Assembly: GCA_963713695.1 (NCBI GenBank)
Contig: CAVQMU010000001.1
Coordinates: forward strand, 372,001-436,000
Direction of reading: 5' to 3'
Length of the DNA: 64,000 bases
From: Rhodoblastus sp963713695
Lineage (GTDB): Bacteria; Pseudomonadota; Alphaproteobacteria; Rhizobiales; Beijerinckiaceae
Within the stretch, counting starts at the first letter, position 1. Every line of letters starts with the position of its first letter. A program made the translations under genes and the position numbers. Below are positions 39,200 through 47,803 of this stretch, piece by piece. A model generated the notes under the pieces. It was not told where the DNA came from. It made no database searches and saw nothing but the letters and a program-made list of their open reading frames with translations.

Positions 39200-40090
39200 A
39201 TGGACTGGGACAAGCTGCGCATTTTCCACGCCGCCGCGGCCGCGGGCTCTTTCACTCACGCCGGCGAGGCGCTGCATCTCAGCCAGTCGGCGGTCAGCCG
39301 GCAGGTCGCCGCGCTCGAATACGATCTGAAAACCGCCTTGTTCCACCGCCACGCCCGGGGGCTGCTGCTGACCGAACAGGGCGAAATGCTGTTTCGCACC
39401 GCGCAGGAGGTGATGGGCAAGCTGGAGAGCGCGCGGCTCAGGCTTTCGGACGCGCGGGAAAAACCGCATGGCCAGTTGAAGGTCACCGCCAATACCGGCT
39501 TCGGCTCGGCCTGGCTCGCCCCGAGGCTCGCCGAATTCCGCGAGCTTTATCCCGATATCGAACTGGTCGTCATTCTCTCGGACGACGAACTGGACTTGTC
39601 CATGCGCGAGGCCGATGTCGCGCTGCGCCTTCGCGAGCCCTCGCAGGCCGACCTGATCCGCCGAAAGCTCTTCGCCGTGCATTATTCGGCCTATGCGTCG
39701 CGGGCCTATCTGCAGCGGCATGGGAAGCCACAGGCGATCGCCGACCTCGACGCGCACCGGATTGTCTCCTTCGGCGTCACGGGCGCGCCCTATCTGAAAA
39801 ATCTCAATCTTCTGCTGACCATGGGCCGGGAGGCGAAAAATCCGCGCGTTCCGGCGGTCTCGATCAACAATATTTTCGCCATGCTCAAGGCGATCGAAAA
39901 AGGCGCGGGCGTCGGCGTGCTGCCCGATTACGTGATCGAGGAGGATTCGCCGCTCGTCCGGCTCGAGATTTCGGTGGATATGCCGGTGTTCGACTGCTGG
40001 CTGGCCTACCCCGAGGAAATGAAGAATGTCGCGCGCGTCCAGGCGTTCCGCGATTTCCTGGTCTCCAACGCCCCTTTGTGGCGTTTCTGA
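39200..40090 (+). CDS. LysR-family transcriptional regulator
   Basis: 296 residues from MDWDKLRIFHAAAAAGSFTH, with the winged helix LHLSQSAVSRQVAALEYDL and a substrate-binding effector domain (TGFGSAWLAPRLAEFRELYP). The longer open frame is rejected because its extra 36 residues are unlike the family. The gap to divergent msrA holds GTTCAAAAAAATTCGAAC (39170-39187), a T-N11-A-type palindrome that could be its operator. The target is likely msrA or itself (inference). Confidence 0.88.
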   Translation: MDWDKLRIFHAAAAAGSFTHAGEALHLSQSAVSRQVAALEYDLKTALFHRHARGLLLTEQGEMLFRTAQEVMGKLESARLRLSDAREKPHGQLKVTANTGFGSAWLAPRLAEFRELYPDIELVVILSDDELDLSMREADVALRLREPSQADLIRRKLFAVHYSAYASRAYLQRHGKPQAIADLDAHRIVSFGVTGAPYLKNLNLLLTMGREAKNPRVPAVSINNIFAMLKAIEKGAGVGVLPDYVIEEDSPLVRLEISVDMPVFDCWLAYPEEMKNVARVQAFRDFLVSNAPLWRF

Positions 40091-40120
40091 TCGTGCGCCC
40101 TTGAAAAGATTGGGGCTCCC

Positions 40121-40360
40121 ATGCGACTGACCTCGACCCTGACCTGCCCCGAATGCGGCGCCAGTTCGCTGGAGACCATGCCGACCGACGCCTGCCAGTA
40201 TTTTTATGAATGCAAGGCTTGCGGCGCGCTGCTCAAGCCGTTGCCGGGCGACTGTTGCGTGTTCTGCTCCTATGGCGACAATCCCTGTCCGCCGATCCAG
40301 GCGGCGCGCCTTGCGGGCAAAACGGCGGATTGCTGCGGAGGCCGCGGCGATGGCGGGTGA
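40121..40360 (+). CDS. GDCCVxC-domain small cysteine protein
   Basis: 79 residues, nine or more cysteines: CPECG near the N-terminus, CKACG, GDCCVFCSYGDNPCPP and a terminal DCC. The GDCCVxC motif names a family in which some members carry selenocysteine; here the positions are Cys codons. Probably metal-binding or redox-active (inference). It overlaps the next regulator gene by 11 bases and follows the LysR gene after 30. Confidence 0.85.
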   Translation: MRLTSTLTCPECGASSLETMPTDACQYFYECKACGALLKPLPGDCCVFCSYGDNPCPPIQAARLAGKTADCCGGRGDGG

Positions 40361-41012
40361 CGCGCGCTGGCTCGGCGCTTTCGCGCCGCTGGCGGAGATT
40401 GACGCGGGCGCGCAGGCGGCCCTCGCCGCCTTGCCGGAAATTTGCATTCCCAAGGGGAAGATCCTGTTTTCGCCGGGATCGCCATGCACGGGCTTTGTGC
40501 TGTTGCTGGCGGGGCGCATCCGGGTCGGACTGACGGCGGAGAATGGTCGAAAGCTGCTGCTCTATCGCGTTCTCGCCGGCGAGACCTGCATCCAGACGAC
40601 GCTCTGCCTGCTCGGCGGCCTCGATTATACGGCGGAAGGGGAGGCCGAGAGCGAATTGCGGCTGGTGATGGTTTCGCCAGGCCTGTTCCGGCGGCTGCTG
40701 CGGGAACAGCCCGCCTTCGCGAACTTTGTGTTCGGACGCTTCGGCGCGCGGCTTGCGGAAATGACGCGGCTGATCGAGACCATCGCCTTTTTGCGCGTCG
40801 ATGCGCGGCTTGCGGCGGCGCTGCTGGCGCGGGCCGGCGACGGGGCGCTGAAAGCGACCCATCAGGACCTCGCCGAAGACATAGGCGCTGCGCGCGAAGT
40901 GGTCAGCAGGCAATTGGGGGAGTTCCAGCGCGCCGGCCTGCTGCGCCTCGGACGCGGGTGGATCGTGCTGGAAGACAAAAGAGCGCTCGCGGACCTCGCC
41001 AGCGTGACGTAA
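40350..41012 (+). CDS. Crp/Fnr-family regulator
   Basis: 220 residues. Cyclic-nucleotide-binding-like domain (ICIPKGKILFSPGSPCTGFVLLLAGRIRV; RVLAGETCIQTTLCLLGG) and a C-terminal helix-turn-helix (ATHQDLAEDIGAAREVVSRQLGEF). The N-terminal Fnr iron-sulfur Cys cluster is missing; Cys residues occur at CIPKG, SPCTG and GETCIQTTLC. Related Crp members near DUF2892 and rhodanese genes respond to sulfur or redox stress. Start chosen at 40350, where it overlaps the upstream stop. Confidence 0.87.
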   Translation: MAGDARWLGAFAPLAEIDAGAQAALAALPEICIPKGKILFSPGSPCTGFVLLLAGRIRVGLTAENGRKLLLYRVLAGETCIQTTLCLLGGLDYTAEGEAESELRLVMVSPGLFRRLLREQPAFANFVFGRFGARLAEMTRLIETIAFLRVDARLAAALLARAGDGALKATHQDLAEDIGAAREVVSRQLGEFQRAGLLRLGRGWIVLEDKRALADLASVT

Positions 41013-41080
41013 ATCACCGACTTTTTGTTCGAGCGCGCGCAGCTTGGCTCCGGGTTTCACAAACCGGAGGAGTTTTTTTC

Positions 41081-41269
41081 ATGAACGCCAATATCGGACA
41101 AGTCGAGCGCGTGCTGCGCATCGTCGTCGGCCTTATCCTCATCGCGCTGGTTTTCGTCGGTCCGCACACCGCCTGGGGCTGGGTCGGAATCGTGCCGCTG
41201 CTGACAGGCCTCGTCGGCTGGTGCCCGCCCTATGCGCTGCTCGGAATCAATACCTGCAAGAAGCCGTGA
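41081..41269 (+). CDS. DUF2892 (YgaP-type) small membrane protein
   Basis: 62 residues with a very strong ribosome-binding site (GGAGGAG, 41066-41072). MNANIGQVERVLRIVVGLI, WVGIVPLLTGLVGWCPPYAL and GINTCKKP are the family signature: two membrane spans and two conserved Cys. YgaP-like proteins pair this domain with rhodanese. It probably belongs to the regulon of the Crp/Fnr protein just upstream. Confidence 0.88.
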   Translation: MNANIGQVERVLRIVVGLILIALVFVGPHTAWGWVGIVPLLTGLVGWCPPYALLGINTCKKP

Positions 41270-41290
41270 CGGGCCTTCGTCCCGGCCGGC

Positions 41291-41338
41291 CGAGAATTCA
41301 ATGCGGCGAGAATTCAATGCAGCGAATATTCAAAGCGG
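41291..41338. repeat. three 16-bp tandem repeats
   Basis: CGAGAATTCAATGCGG (41291-41306), CGAGAATTCAATGCAG (41307-41322) and CGAATATTCAAAGCGG (41323-41338). The last copy covers the final codons of the convergent gene that ends at 41330. Confidence 0.8.
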
Positions 41339-42166
41339 AACGTAAACGCCGACCAGCCGGATCGTCTTGCCGGCGGCGTCCGTGATCATCCGCTCCTGGA
41401 CGGCCGGCCGGGGCGGCGGCAATGGCGCCGCCGATGGCAGCCGCGCCGCTGATGGCGAACGCGCCGCCGCGCCAGCGCTCCCGGCCGTCTGAGCGTGCGC
41501 GGCCATGGGAGCGGGCCCGGCCGGCGGCGGCAAGGAGGCGGCTTTGGGCTTGACCTCGGCGGCGGCGAGCTTTTTGACGGGCGTCGTCGAACGATAGGGC
41601 GCGAGACGGGCGCGGAATTTGGCTTTGGCCATGATCTTCGGCGTCAGCGGCACGAAGTCTTTTTCCTCGGGCGTCTTGTTGCTCGACCCGACATAGATCC
41701 GCACGCCATCGGTTCCGACATAGGCGTCGCCCGGCCGCAGGGTCAGGTCGTTCAAGATGGCGTCGATCGCCTTGGCGCCGCTTGTCAGCGCAAGCGAGGC
41801 CACATGGGCGAGGAAAGCCGGCGCCGAAGGCGCGGCGGCGGGAACGATCGGATGATGGCGCGCGAAATGCCTGCGGGCGCGCCGGGCTTCGGCATGCCGG
41901 GCCTCCGCGTGGCGGCGCGAGCGCTCGGTCCGCGCCAGATGGACACGCAGGGCGTGTCCCGGGACGACGGCTGCGGACCCGGGCTGATGCGACGCTGGGC
42001 GGCTGATGCCGAAAAGGTCTTCATAATAGCCGGCGCTGGCCGGCGCCGGAAAGGCGCCGCACAACAGCAGCGTGCAGATCAGGAGGCTATGCCGCACAAT
42101 GATGGGCAGGCTCCGGCGCAACCCCGGGCCAAAAACCGCACAACGTAGAAAATCGCTGTTTTTCAT
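41330..42166 (-). CDS. secreted hypothetical protein, Ala/Pro/His-rich
   Basis: 278 residues with an N-terminal signal sequence (LPIIVRHSLLICTLLLCG; cleavage near ASAGY). After GYYEDLFGIS comes a His/Arg-rich segment, then a folded-looking core (LRPGDAYVGTDGVRIYVGSS) and a Pro/Ala-rich linker. It ends with GKTIRLVGVYVPL. I do not recognise a family. A perfect TTAA-N7-TTAA box lies 36-52 bases upstream of the start. Confidence 0.65.
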   Translation of the reverse strand: MKNSDFLRCAVFGPGLRRSLPIIVRHSLLICTLLLCGAFPAPASAGYYEDLFGISRPASHQPGSAAVVPGHALRVHLARTERSRRHAEARHAEARRARRHFARHHPIVPAAAPSAPAFLAHVASLALTSGAKAIDAILNDLTLRPGDAYVGTDGVRIYVGSSNKTPEEKDFVPLTPKIMAKAKFRARLAPYRSTTPVKKLAAAEVKPKAASLPPPAGPAPMAAHAQTAGSAGAAARSPSAARLPSAAPLPPPRPAVQERMITDAAGKTIRLVGVYVPL

Positions 42167-42201
42167 GTTGATAACTCAACAACGGACGCTTTGAACTGTA
42201 A

Positions 42202-42218
42202 TTAACGGAAAGTTAACC
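42202..42218. promoter_or_regulatory. CtrA box
   Basis: TTAA-CGGAAAG-TTAACC matches TTAA-N7-TTAA perfectly. It lies 36 bases before the secreted hypothetical gene on the minus strand, at about the -35 position. An 11-base direct repeat ACTGTAATTAA occurs at 42195 and 42289, and a hairpin GCGCTCGC/GCGAGCGC at 42229-42249. Confidence 0.55.
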
Positions 42219-42375
42219 GTTTTTTTGGGCGCTCGCAAGCCGCGAGCGCATCGAAAAAATCGGCAAAGCGCCTTCGCTTGCTTAGAATACTGTAATTAAA
42301 TGAGGTTCTCTCAAGCCGCCAACTGGGGCGCGGAAGCTCTATTGCTCAAGCGCCTCCAGAATAGGCCCGACTTCG

Positions 42376-43473
42376 TCAATTGGCGAACCTGAAATGCAGC
42401 ACGTCGCCGTCGGCGACGACATAGTCCTTGCCTTCAAGCCGGAATTTTCCGGCTTCGCGCGCCCCGGCCTCGCCGTTGAAGGCGACGTAATCGTCATAGG
42501 CGACGGTTTCCGAGCGAATGAAGCCCTTCTCGAAATCGGAATGGATGACGCCCGCCGCCGCCGGCGCCTTCGTTCCCTTCTCGATGGTCCAGGCGCGGGC
42601 CTCCTTGGGGCCGACGGTGAAATAGGTGATGAGGTGCAAAAGGCCGTAGCCCGCGCGTATCACGCGGTTGAGGCCAGGCTCGTCCAGGCCCACGGCTTCG
42701 AGATAATCCTTCTGCTCGCCCGGGGGCATGACGGCGATCTCGCTTTCGATCTGCGCGGAAACGACAACGGCGACCTCGCCCTCTTCCGCCGCCCGTTGGA
42801 AAACCTTCTGTGAGAATTCATTGCCCGCGTCGGCGGAGGCCTCCTCGACGTTGCAGACATAGAGCACTGGCTTCGAGGACAGCAGGCCCAGCTGGGAGAA
42901 GGTCTTGCGCTCCTCCGGCGCCCTTTCGACGAGGCGGGCCGGCTTGCCCTCGCGCAGCAGCACGAGGCAGCGATTGACGAGATCGAGTTGCTCCTTCGAG
43001 TCCTTGTCGCCGCCCTTGGCCTTCTTTTCGAGATTGCCGACGCGCTTCTCCAGCGAGTCGAGATCAGCCAGCATCAGTTCGGTCTCGATCGTGTCGATGT
43101 CGCGGATAGGATCGACCTCGCCGTCGACATGGGTGATGTCGCCGTCGACGAAGCAGCGCACGACATGGGCGATGGCGTCGCATTCCCTGATATTGGCGAG
43201 GAACTGGTTGCCGAGCCCCTCACCCTTGGATGCGCCGCGGACGAGGCCGGCAATGTCCACGAAGGTCAGGCGCGTGGGAATGATTTCCTTCGATCCAGCG
43301 ATTTTCGTCAGGACCACAAGGCGCGGGTCGGGAACGGCGACGTCGCCGACATTGGGCTCGATGGTGCAGAAGGGATAATTGGCGGCCTGCGCGGCCGCCG
43401 TCTGCGTCAGGGCGTTGAAAAGGGTCGACTTGCCGACGTTGGGCAGGCCGACGATACCGCATTTGAAACCCAT
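42376..43473 (-). CDS. ychF: ribosome-associated GTP/ATPase YchF (OLA1 family)
   Basis: 365 residues. Start MGFKCGIVGLPNVGKSTLFN contains the P-loop, then TFVDIAGLVRGASKGEGLGN with the DIAG motif. The NMxE-type specificity motif of the family is represented near VLYVCNVEEA. The TGS C-terminal domain (LITYFTVGPKEARAWT; GKDYVVADGDVLHFRF) is complete. In this family ATP rather than GTP is usually bound. Single gene. Confidence 0.95.
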   Translation of the reverse strand: MGFKCGIVGLPNVGKSTLFNALTQTAAAQAANYPFCTIEPNVGDVAVPDPRLVVLTKIAGSKEIIPTRLTFVDIAGLVRGASKGEGLGNQFLANIRECDAIAHVVRCFVDGDITHVDGEVDPIRDIDTIETELMLADLDSLEKRVGNLEKKAKGGDKDSKEQLDLVNRCLVLLREGKPARLVERAPEERKTFSQLGLLSSKPVLYVCNVEEASADAGNEFSQKVFQRAAEEGEVAVVVSAQIESEIAVMPPGEQKDYLEAVGLDEPGLNRVIRAGYGLLHLITYFTVGPKEARAWTIEKGTKAPAAAGVIHSDFEKGFIRSETVAYDDYVAFNGEAGAREAGKFRLEGKDYVVADGDVLHFRFAN

Positions 43474-43651
43474 GATCGACGCTCGCCTGAAGGATGGAAG
43501 AATTCAGCGCCGTATGCGGCGCGGCGGCGCAAAAGGCAAGCCCGGCCGCGCGCATTCCAGCCGCGCGTCCCTGTTGACAGGGCGAAACCCGCCTCATTTC
43601 GGTCACGCCCTCTCTGCAACAATGCCCCGTTCAACCTTTAGATGGCCGGAT

Positions 43652-44227
43652 ATGAACGGTTTTTTCTTCCCCATCGCCCTTCCCCGCAAGGCCCCCGCGC
43701 TGGCGCTGGCGCTGCTTGCCGCAGTCTGGCTTCCAGACGCCGGGACAGCGGAAGCGGCGGACTGCCCGTCCGGCCAAATCTTCCGTGTTTCGAAACAGGT
43801 CTGCATCGATCGCGCGGAAGCCGTCACTCTCGGCATTGTCAAAGCCGGGCCCGGCAAGCGGGCTCCCTCGCACGCCGCCAAGGCGGCGCCCGAAACCGAT
43901 GCCGCGGCTGATCCCGCGGCGGACGCAAAACCCGAGGCGGCCAAACCAGCGATCGCGCCAAGACGCGCGCGCGCGAAAAAGCCGGATGTTCCGCCCCCAG
44001 CCGCGCCCGACATGCGGGACGCGGACGCCGAGGTATCTGCGCCGCCGCCGGTTCTTGCGCCGCCGCCGGTCGCAGCCGCTCCGACCGGATCCGCTCCGTC
44101 TCGGCCGGTCATCGTACATACGGTCCCGGTGACGGTAGGGCCGACGCCTCCTGCGCCTGCAGGCGCGACAACGCCCTCGGCTTCGCCCTTTGGCGCTCTG
44201 AACGTCGAGAATTTCGCCAAGCCCTGA
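43652..44227 (+). CDS. secreted hypothetical protein, Pro/Ala-rich
   Basis: 191 residues from ATG 43652 (an ATG at 43622 is also in frame). A signal peptide (ALALALLAAVWLPDAGTAEA) is followed by CPSGQIFRVSKQVCIDRAEAV, a short two-Cys region, and then a long Lys/Ala/Pro-rich disordered tail with repeated PPPV. I do not recognise a family; the N-terminal cysteine region might be the folded part. The terminator begins over its stop codon. Confidence 0.65.
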   Translation: MNGFFFPIALPRKAPALALALLAAVWLPDAGTAEAADCPSGQIFRVSKQVCIDRAEAVTLGIVKAGPGKRAPSHAAKAAPETDAAADPAADAKPEAAKPAIAPRRARAKKPDVPPPAAPDMRDADAEVSAPPPVLAPPPVAAAPTGSAPSRPVIVHTVPVTVGPTPPAPAGATTPSASPFGALNVENFAKP

Positions 44228-44250
44228 CATTTTCAGGGTCGGGCTTTTTT
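44219..44250 (+). terminator. intrinsic terminator overlapping the stop of the secreted protein
   Basis: Stem AAGCCCTGA ... TCAGGG with an outer GCCC/GGGC pairing, followed by CTTTTTT (44244-44250). Confidence 0.75.
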
Positions 44251-44301
44251 CTGGTGTCAGGCGGGTTTCGCTTCGCGCGGAAAACCTCTAGTTTGCGCGG
44301 C

Positions 44302-44817
<516 letters not shown>

Positions 44818-44980
44818 TTTGATCGGCGGGCTGATCGCGACATGTCGCGAACCCGCCTGTCGCCCGCTCTCCGCCTCCCGAAAACACGGAACTCAAACCT
44901 CGCCGACGCGTTGGCGCTGATCGAGCTAGGCGCTTGATTTGCAAAGTTTGAGCTCCGCCAATTTGCCAGGGAGAGAAGTC

Positions 44981-45283
44981 ATGGAAAGCAGGATTGCAGG
45001 GATGATCGGCGCCGCAGCGCTGGCCGCCGTGGGGGCGACGCCCGTCGCGGCCGCGCCAACGCCGAACGATGTCTTGCAGGCGCAGAGTTTCGCGGAATTG
45101 TTGCAGCCGGTGCCCAACGCATCGGTCCTGTTGGCGAAGATCGACGAGACCGGTTTGCCCGCCGCCGGGGAGGAAGGGGCGAACCGCCAGATGCTGGCCT
45201 ATCACCACCACCATCATCATCACCATCACCGCTGGTGGCGCCGGCGCCATCACCACCACCATCATCACCATCATCACTGGTGA
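44981..45283 (+). CDS. secreted histidine-rich protein
   Basis: 100 residues with a signal peptide (ESRIAGMIGAAALAAVGATP, cleavage near VAA-APT). After a short helix-like region the C-terminus has nine consecutive His, then RWWRRR, then ten consecutive His and a final Trp. Such tails bind Ni, Zn or Co. Ribosome-binding site GGGAGAGAAG. Terminator after the stop. It is a natural gene: the start, signal peptide and terminator are all in place. Confidence 0.78.
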   Translation: MESRIAGMIGAAALAAVGATPVAAAPTPNDVLQAQSFAELLQPVPNASVLLAKIDETGLPAAGEEGANRQMLAYHHHHHHHHHRWWRRRHHHHHHHHHHW

Positions 45284-45289
45284 CGCCAG

Positions 45290-45322
45290 AGCGGCCGGGG
45301 CATTCCCCGGCCGCTTCATTTT
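45290..45322 (+). terminator. intrinsic terminator of the histidine-rich gene
   Basis: Perfect 11-bp stem AGCGGCCGGGG / CCCCGGCCGCT with a CATT loop (45290-45315), followed by a short T-rich tail. Confidence 0.85.
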
Positions 45323-45336
45323 CGGAGACGCCATTT

Positions 45337-46062
45337 TTATTTTTGTGACTTTTCCTGCGCCTTGGCCGCGCGCGCCATGAAGCGATAGGTGCCGTCGAAA
45401 ACGGTGTCGGTGCGCGATTGCCAGCGCGAGCCTTCTGACAGGCGGTCGCGGCTCGCGTGGATGCGCAAGCCCCGCATTTCTCGCTCCGCCGCTTCCTCGC
45501 GGTCCATTTCGACGAGGTCGAAAGGCGCTTCCTCGGGGATCACGATCACCTGAGCGAAGGGCTCGCCTGGCCGGAAAACGTGCCTGCGGCCTTCTGCCGG
45601 CGATTTGAAGACGCAGAAATACATCATCGGCCACCAGTTGCGGATCAGCGCCGGCACGGCGATCGGGCACGTATCGGTGCTGTCGGTGTAGAAGCGCGGA
45701 TGCGGTTCCGTCCGGATGGCGAAGCCCGGCTCGACCTTCAGGTCGAGCAGGATCTGGTATGTGTAGAATTTCGTGCCGAAATTGCGGAAGGGCGGCCATT
45801 GCAGCCCCTCTTCCGGGCAGGGGCCGAAATCGCCATCAAGGCGCAACTGGCCGTCTTGCAGGCTGACGACGAGCTCATTGTCGTAGGGATAGAACAATTC
45901 GATCCCGTATTGCGCGCTTTCCGAGAAGGGCGTGCAATGCCAGCCATATTCCTGCGAGCCGTCGGCGCGCGGCTCGCGCTCGCCCGCCCAGCCGGGAATT
46001 TCGAGCTTCGTCCGGCGCGGCGCGAGACGGGGCTCACGTGTGCGGAATTTCACCTCGTTCAT
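45337..46062 (-). CDS. conserved hypothetical protein (DUF6065-like)
   Basis: 241 residues, soluble, rich in aromatic residues: ELFYPYDNELVVSLQDGQLR, GLQWPPFRNFGTKFYTYQIL, PALIRNWWPMMYFCVFKSP. These resemble a family of conserved hypothetical proteins (DUF6065-like). Start taken at MNEVKFRTREP (46062), which overlaps the end of the upstream gene by 29 bases. Function unknown. Confidence 0.6.
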   Translation of the reverse strand: MNEVKFRTREPRLAPRRTKLEIPGWAGEREPRADGSQEYGWHCTPFSESAQYGIELFYPYDNELVVSLQDGQLRLDGDFGPCPEEGLQWPPFRNFGTKFYTYQILLDLKVEPGFAIRTEPHPRFYTDSTDTCPIAVPALIRNWWPMMYFCVFKSPAEGRRHVFRPGEPFAQVIVIPEEAPFDLVEMDREEAAEREMRGLRIHASRDRLSEGSRWQSRTDTVFDGTYRFMARAAKAQEKSQK

Positions 46063-47410
46063 TCTGTAGCCCTTTCGCAACGGCCTCGTTCAACGCGGCC
46101 AGAATTTTCAGGGCGTCATATGGCTTGTGCGTCACCGCATGCCCGGCGAAGCGCGCCGGCGCGCCGTTCGCATCGCCATGGCCCGTGGCGAAAACGAAGG
46201 GGATGCCGCGAAGTTCCAGCTCTGCCGCCACGCCGTCCGACGTTTCTCCGTCGAGGTCGAAATCGAGCACCGCGGCGTCGATGGCGACGCGGTCGAGCGC
46301 GGCGAGGGCCTGCGCCGCGCTCGTGGCGAGGCATGCGACCTCGGCGCCGTTCTCCATGAGTTCGGCTTCAAGGTCCATTGCGATCAGCGGCTGGTCTTCG
46401 ACGATCATCACGCGAAGCGGGCTGCGCGGTCCGGCGTCCTGCGCGCAAAACCCTTGCGCAGCGTCGCCTCGCAAACTCCGCAGCTCCTTGAGCTCCTCGC
46501 GCTGCAGCAGGATTTCGACCTGCAGCGACAAGAAATTGCAGAACAATTCTGCGACGGCCCGCAGATCCATGCCCGGATTTTTCGGCGCATGGTCGTTGCA
46601 CTGGATCAGGCCCCATAATTCGCCGTCGACGATGATCGCCAGCGACAGGGAGGCCACGCGGCCGTCGCGCCGCAGTCTTTCGGATTCGTCGGGGCTCGGG
46701 GCGACCAGATGGGCGAAGCCGAGATCGGGCCGGTCGAGTTCGGGCAGGCTGAGGAGGGCGGCGGGCTCGGCGCCGGCGTCGACGATGAAGCGGATGCGGC
46801 CGTCGCGATAGAGCCGGCGCGTCTCGGCCGGAAGCGTCATGACTTTGGCGGGCGGCGCCGGTTTTTCGCGGCCCTTCGGGTCGACGATCGAGCGCATCGA
46901 GCCATCGGGGGCGATCTGCAGCACGACGACCCGCTCGTAGAGCAACAGCGAGCCAATCAGCCGCGCCGAGGCCTGCAGCAATTTGTCGAGCTCCTGCAAG
47001 ACGGCGACGCGTTCGATCATGGCGCGCGCCCGGTCAAAGATCGCGCGCGGGTCGCCGGGCGCGGCGCGCTCGATTTCAACAATGGTTTCATCATCGGCGG
47101 CATAGACCGCGCAGTCGAAGGCGCCGTCGCAGCCTTTTAGCGACAGCCCCGGCAGCAGGGCGGGCCGCGCGGGTCCCGCAAAGCGCGACAGGGCGTTGCG
47201 CAGCGCATGCGAGGCTTCCGAGCCGATGATGTCGCGCAGGTTCGCGCCAAGAAAGGTCTTGGGGCCGCCGGGGAAGAGATCGCCAAGATTGGCGGAATGG
47301 CGGCGCACTGTCACGGCCCTGTTGTCACAGACGATCATCCAGCCATGCGGCTGGATCGCGTCGGGGGTCGACCCCGATCCGGCCTCCATCGACTTGGCCT
47401 CGTCAACCAT
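46034..47410 (-). CDS. degenerate phytochrome-like sensor with C-terminal receiver
   Basis: 458 residues. Residues 18-110: PAS_2-like (PDAIQPHGWMIVCDNRAVTV). Residues 130-310: GAF-like with phytochrome features (RLYRDGRIRFIVDAGAEPAALL; GRVASLSLAIIVDGELWGLI). Residues 335-440: receiver (RVMIVEDQPLIAMDLE; Asp in AVLDFDLDGET; Lys in THKPYD). The N-terminal cysteine that holds biliverdin is missing, as are the DIP motif and the GAF histidine (QCNDHAP instead of xCHH), so bound chromophore is unlikely. No kinase domain. It heads a signalling cluster. Confidence 0.78.
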   Translation of the reverse strand: MVDEAKSMEAGSGSTPDAIQPHGWMIVCDNRAVTVRRHSANLGDLFPGGPKTFLGANLRDIIGSEASHALRNALSRFAGPARPALLPGLSLKGCDGAFDCAVYAADDETIVEIERAAPGDPRAIFDRARAMIERVAVLQELDKLLQASARLIGSLLLYERVVVLQIAPDGSMRSIVDPKGREKPAPPAKVMTLPAETRRLYRDGRIRFIVDAGAEPAALLSLPELDRPDLGFAHLVAPSPDESERLRRDGRVASLSLAIIVDGELWGLIQCNDHAPKNPGMDLRAVAELFCNFLSLQVEILLQREELKELRSLRGDAAQGFCAQDAGPRSPLRVMIVEDQPLIAMDLEAELMENGAEVACLATSAAQALAALDRVAIDAAVLDFDLDGETSDGVAAELELRGIPFVFATGHGDANGAPARFAGHAVTHKPYDALKILAALNEAVAKGLQNERGEIPHT

Positions 47411-47511
47411 TTCCCATCCTTCCGAACTTGAGCGTCACAGGCGTTTTCTGCGAGGAACTTTTGTCGCGCCGCCCGGTTGAAGCGTCAATGGCTAGCTCAA
47501 GGGGGCGGAGC

Positions 47512-47784
47512 ATGTCGCGTAGGTACGAACCAATTTTCCGCTTGCTGCTGGTTCTGGCGATCGGAGCCGGGTTGTCCGCCTTGGCCTTTCGTCCGGCGAA
47601 GCCGACGATCATTGGGCACATCGACCGTCCCAAGCCGATCATCATGGCGATTGCGACGGACGCCCAGCTTCCGGAGCATTGCCTTGTTCCCCCGCACGAA
47701 GACAAGGATCAGGCGTTGGCTGACCAGCAGTCCCGCGACAAGTCCGGCGGCCACGTCAAAAAGAAGATCATCGCCTGCGGCTAA
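47512..47784 (+). CDS. small single-span hypothetical protein
   Basis: 90 residues starting at ATG 47512 (GGAG a few bases upstream). One membrane span near the N-terminus (FRLLLVLAIGAGLSALAF), then a Pro/Lys/Asp-rich outside part with two Cys (EHCLVPPHEDKD; KKKIIACG). I do not recognise it. It is divergent from the phytochrome-like gene and convergent with the next kinase gene. Confidence 0.5.
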   Translation: MSRRYEPIFRLLLVLAIGAGLSALAFRPAKPTIIGHIDRPKPIIMAIATDAQLPEHCLVPPHEDKDQALADQQSRDKSGGHVKKKIIACG

Positions 47785-47803
47785 GGCCACGAAATCCCGG
47801 TTA

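Noticed and set aside
45200..45283. Polyhistidine stretches as vector-tag contamination
   Set aside because: The frame has its own start, signal peptide and terminator, and the surrounding chromosomal sequence is continuous.
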